A stretch of DNA of 5,022 nucleotides from an uncultured Oscillospiraceae bacterium (GTDB taxonomy: Bacteria; Bacillota; Clostridia; Oscillospirales; Oscillospiraceae): assembly GCA_900751035.1 (NCBI GenBank), contig CAADSF010000382.1, positions 1 to 5,022 on the forward strand. Direction: 5' to 3'. The position numbers and the translations under genes are program-made. The notes beneath the pieces were generated by a model. The model did no database searches, was not told the origin of the DNA, and saw only the letters and a list, made by a program, of their open reading frames with translations. Below are positions 4,797 through 5,022 of the stretch, one piece after another (the stretch's first letter is position 1; the number at the start of each line of letters is the position of its first letter).

Positions 4797-4851
4797 GACC
4801 TTTGGATGTCAGGCAGCCGCGCAGGGCGCGCCCGCCTCGACAGCAAAGGTC
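4797..4851 (+). ncRNA. Long structured hairpin, candidate RNA element or terminator
   Basis: GACCTTTG (4797-4804) pairs with CAAAGGTC (4844-4851). Inside it, TGTC plus AGGC (4807-4814) pairs with GCCT and GACA (4834-4837, 4839-4842) with one bulged C, and a GC-rich apex holds the palindrome GGGCGCGCCC (4824-4833). The tail CTTTCTTCGTTT (4851-4862) is only moderately T-rich, so it may be a terminator of the nuclease operon or the body of a small RNA that ends at the next terminator. No known RNA family was recognised. Confidence 0.35.
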
Positions 4852-4861
4852 TTTCTTCGTT

Positions 4862-4901
4862 TAAACTTGCAATCGCTTTGCTGGATTGCAAGTTTATTTT
4901 T
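4862..4901 (+). terminator. Strong intrinsic terminator
   Basis: A 13-bp perfect stem (4862-4874, TAAACTTGCAATC, with 4884-4896) closes a 9-nt loop GCTTTGCTG and is followed by TTTTT (4897-4901). On the minus strand no T-run follows, so it acts on plus-strand transcription. It would end the nuclease operon and any small RNA starting near 4780. Confidence 0.75.
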
Positions 4902-4949
4902 GATAAAGCCATCTCTCACCTGTTCCGTCGCTCCTCCTCCCAAAATGCA

Positions 4950-4975
4950 AAGGCAACACCGCACAATTGCGTCTT
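4950..4975. repeat. Right arm of the 26-bp perfect inverted repeat
   Basis: Exact reverse complement of 1-26. The match ends at 4950 on the inner side; on the outer side the comparison runs off the window. The sequence directly beyond (4976-5022) contains another short palindrome, so the full repeat may continue outwards on both sides. Confidence 0.85.
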
Positions 4976-5022
4976 CGCGCTTCAGCGGATCTTTTCCGCC
5001 AATTCTGCGGTTTGAAAAGTTC

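Larger units (their letters stand above)
4724..5022. other. Gene-poor structured tail, repeat-like
   Basis: No convincing gene was found. The stretch holds a short inverted repeat (GTGTGTT 4757-4763 with AACACAC 4782-4788), a possible promoter, a long GC-rich hairpin (4797-4851), a strong terminator (4862-4901), the 26-bp repeat arm (4950-4975), and a small GCGGA/TCCGC hairpin near 4985-4999. Short frames on both strands exist but look like by-products of the repeated structure. The density of inverted symmetry suggests a dispersed repeat or a non-coding RNA region. Confidence 0.5.

Noticed and set aside
4806..5015. 69-codon plus-strand frame through the structured tail
   Set aside because: It runs through a terminator and several hairpins, has no proper ribosome binding site, and its product looks like translated repeat sequence.

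Overview
The window looks like a chromosomal segment of a Gram-positive gut Clostridia, most likely Ruminococcaceae/Oscillospiraceae (Faecalibacterium/Gemmiger/Subdoligranulum-like). The signs are AGGAGG-type ribosome binding sites, TTGACA/TATAAT-type promoters, tRNA genes that all encode CCA, and the protein types present. The genus is an inference; no rRNA or marker gene is present to settle it.

Layout. Positions 1-26 hold one arm of a 26-bp inverted repeat, followed by about 210 bp with no gene. A core-like block follows: a small P-loop protein (301-714) with its own promoter and a textbook terminator, then a GC-rich AraC-family regulator with an N-terminal cupin (786-1658). The stop codon of the AraC gene lies inside the -35 box of a near-consensus promoter driving five tRNA genes: Gly(TCC), Arg(TCT), His(GTG), Gln(TTG) and Lys(TTT), at 1711-2169. 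A terminator hairpin closes the cluster.

Downstream of tRNA-Lys the sequence becomes AT-richer and accessory in character. It holds an attenuator-like leader (2236-2346) with a possible 20-codon leader peptide, a stand-alone 'recombinase' domain protein lacking the catalytic serine domain (2361-2714), a KilA-N domain protein that appears C-terminally shortened (2770-3381), a full-length DUF1016/YhcG-family PD-(D/E)XK nuclease (3479-4486), and a small unrecognised ORF coupled to it (4517-4723). The KilA-N and nuclease genes each have a TACAAT-type promoter of their own.

The last 300 bp have no convincing gene but are highly structured: a long GC-rich hairpin, a strong terminator, a possible small transcript, and the second arm of the 26-bp inverted repeat (4950-4975). 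This end looks like a dispersed repeat.

How the genes work together: the tRNA block is one transcription unit of translation genes. The recombinase-domain, KilA-N and nuclease genes look like accumulated mobile-element or defence-type cargo beside a tRNA locus, not one metabolic pathway. No complete integrase and no att duplication of the tRNA-Lys end were seen, so an intact integrated element is not demonstrated.
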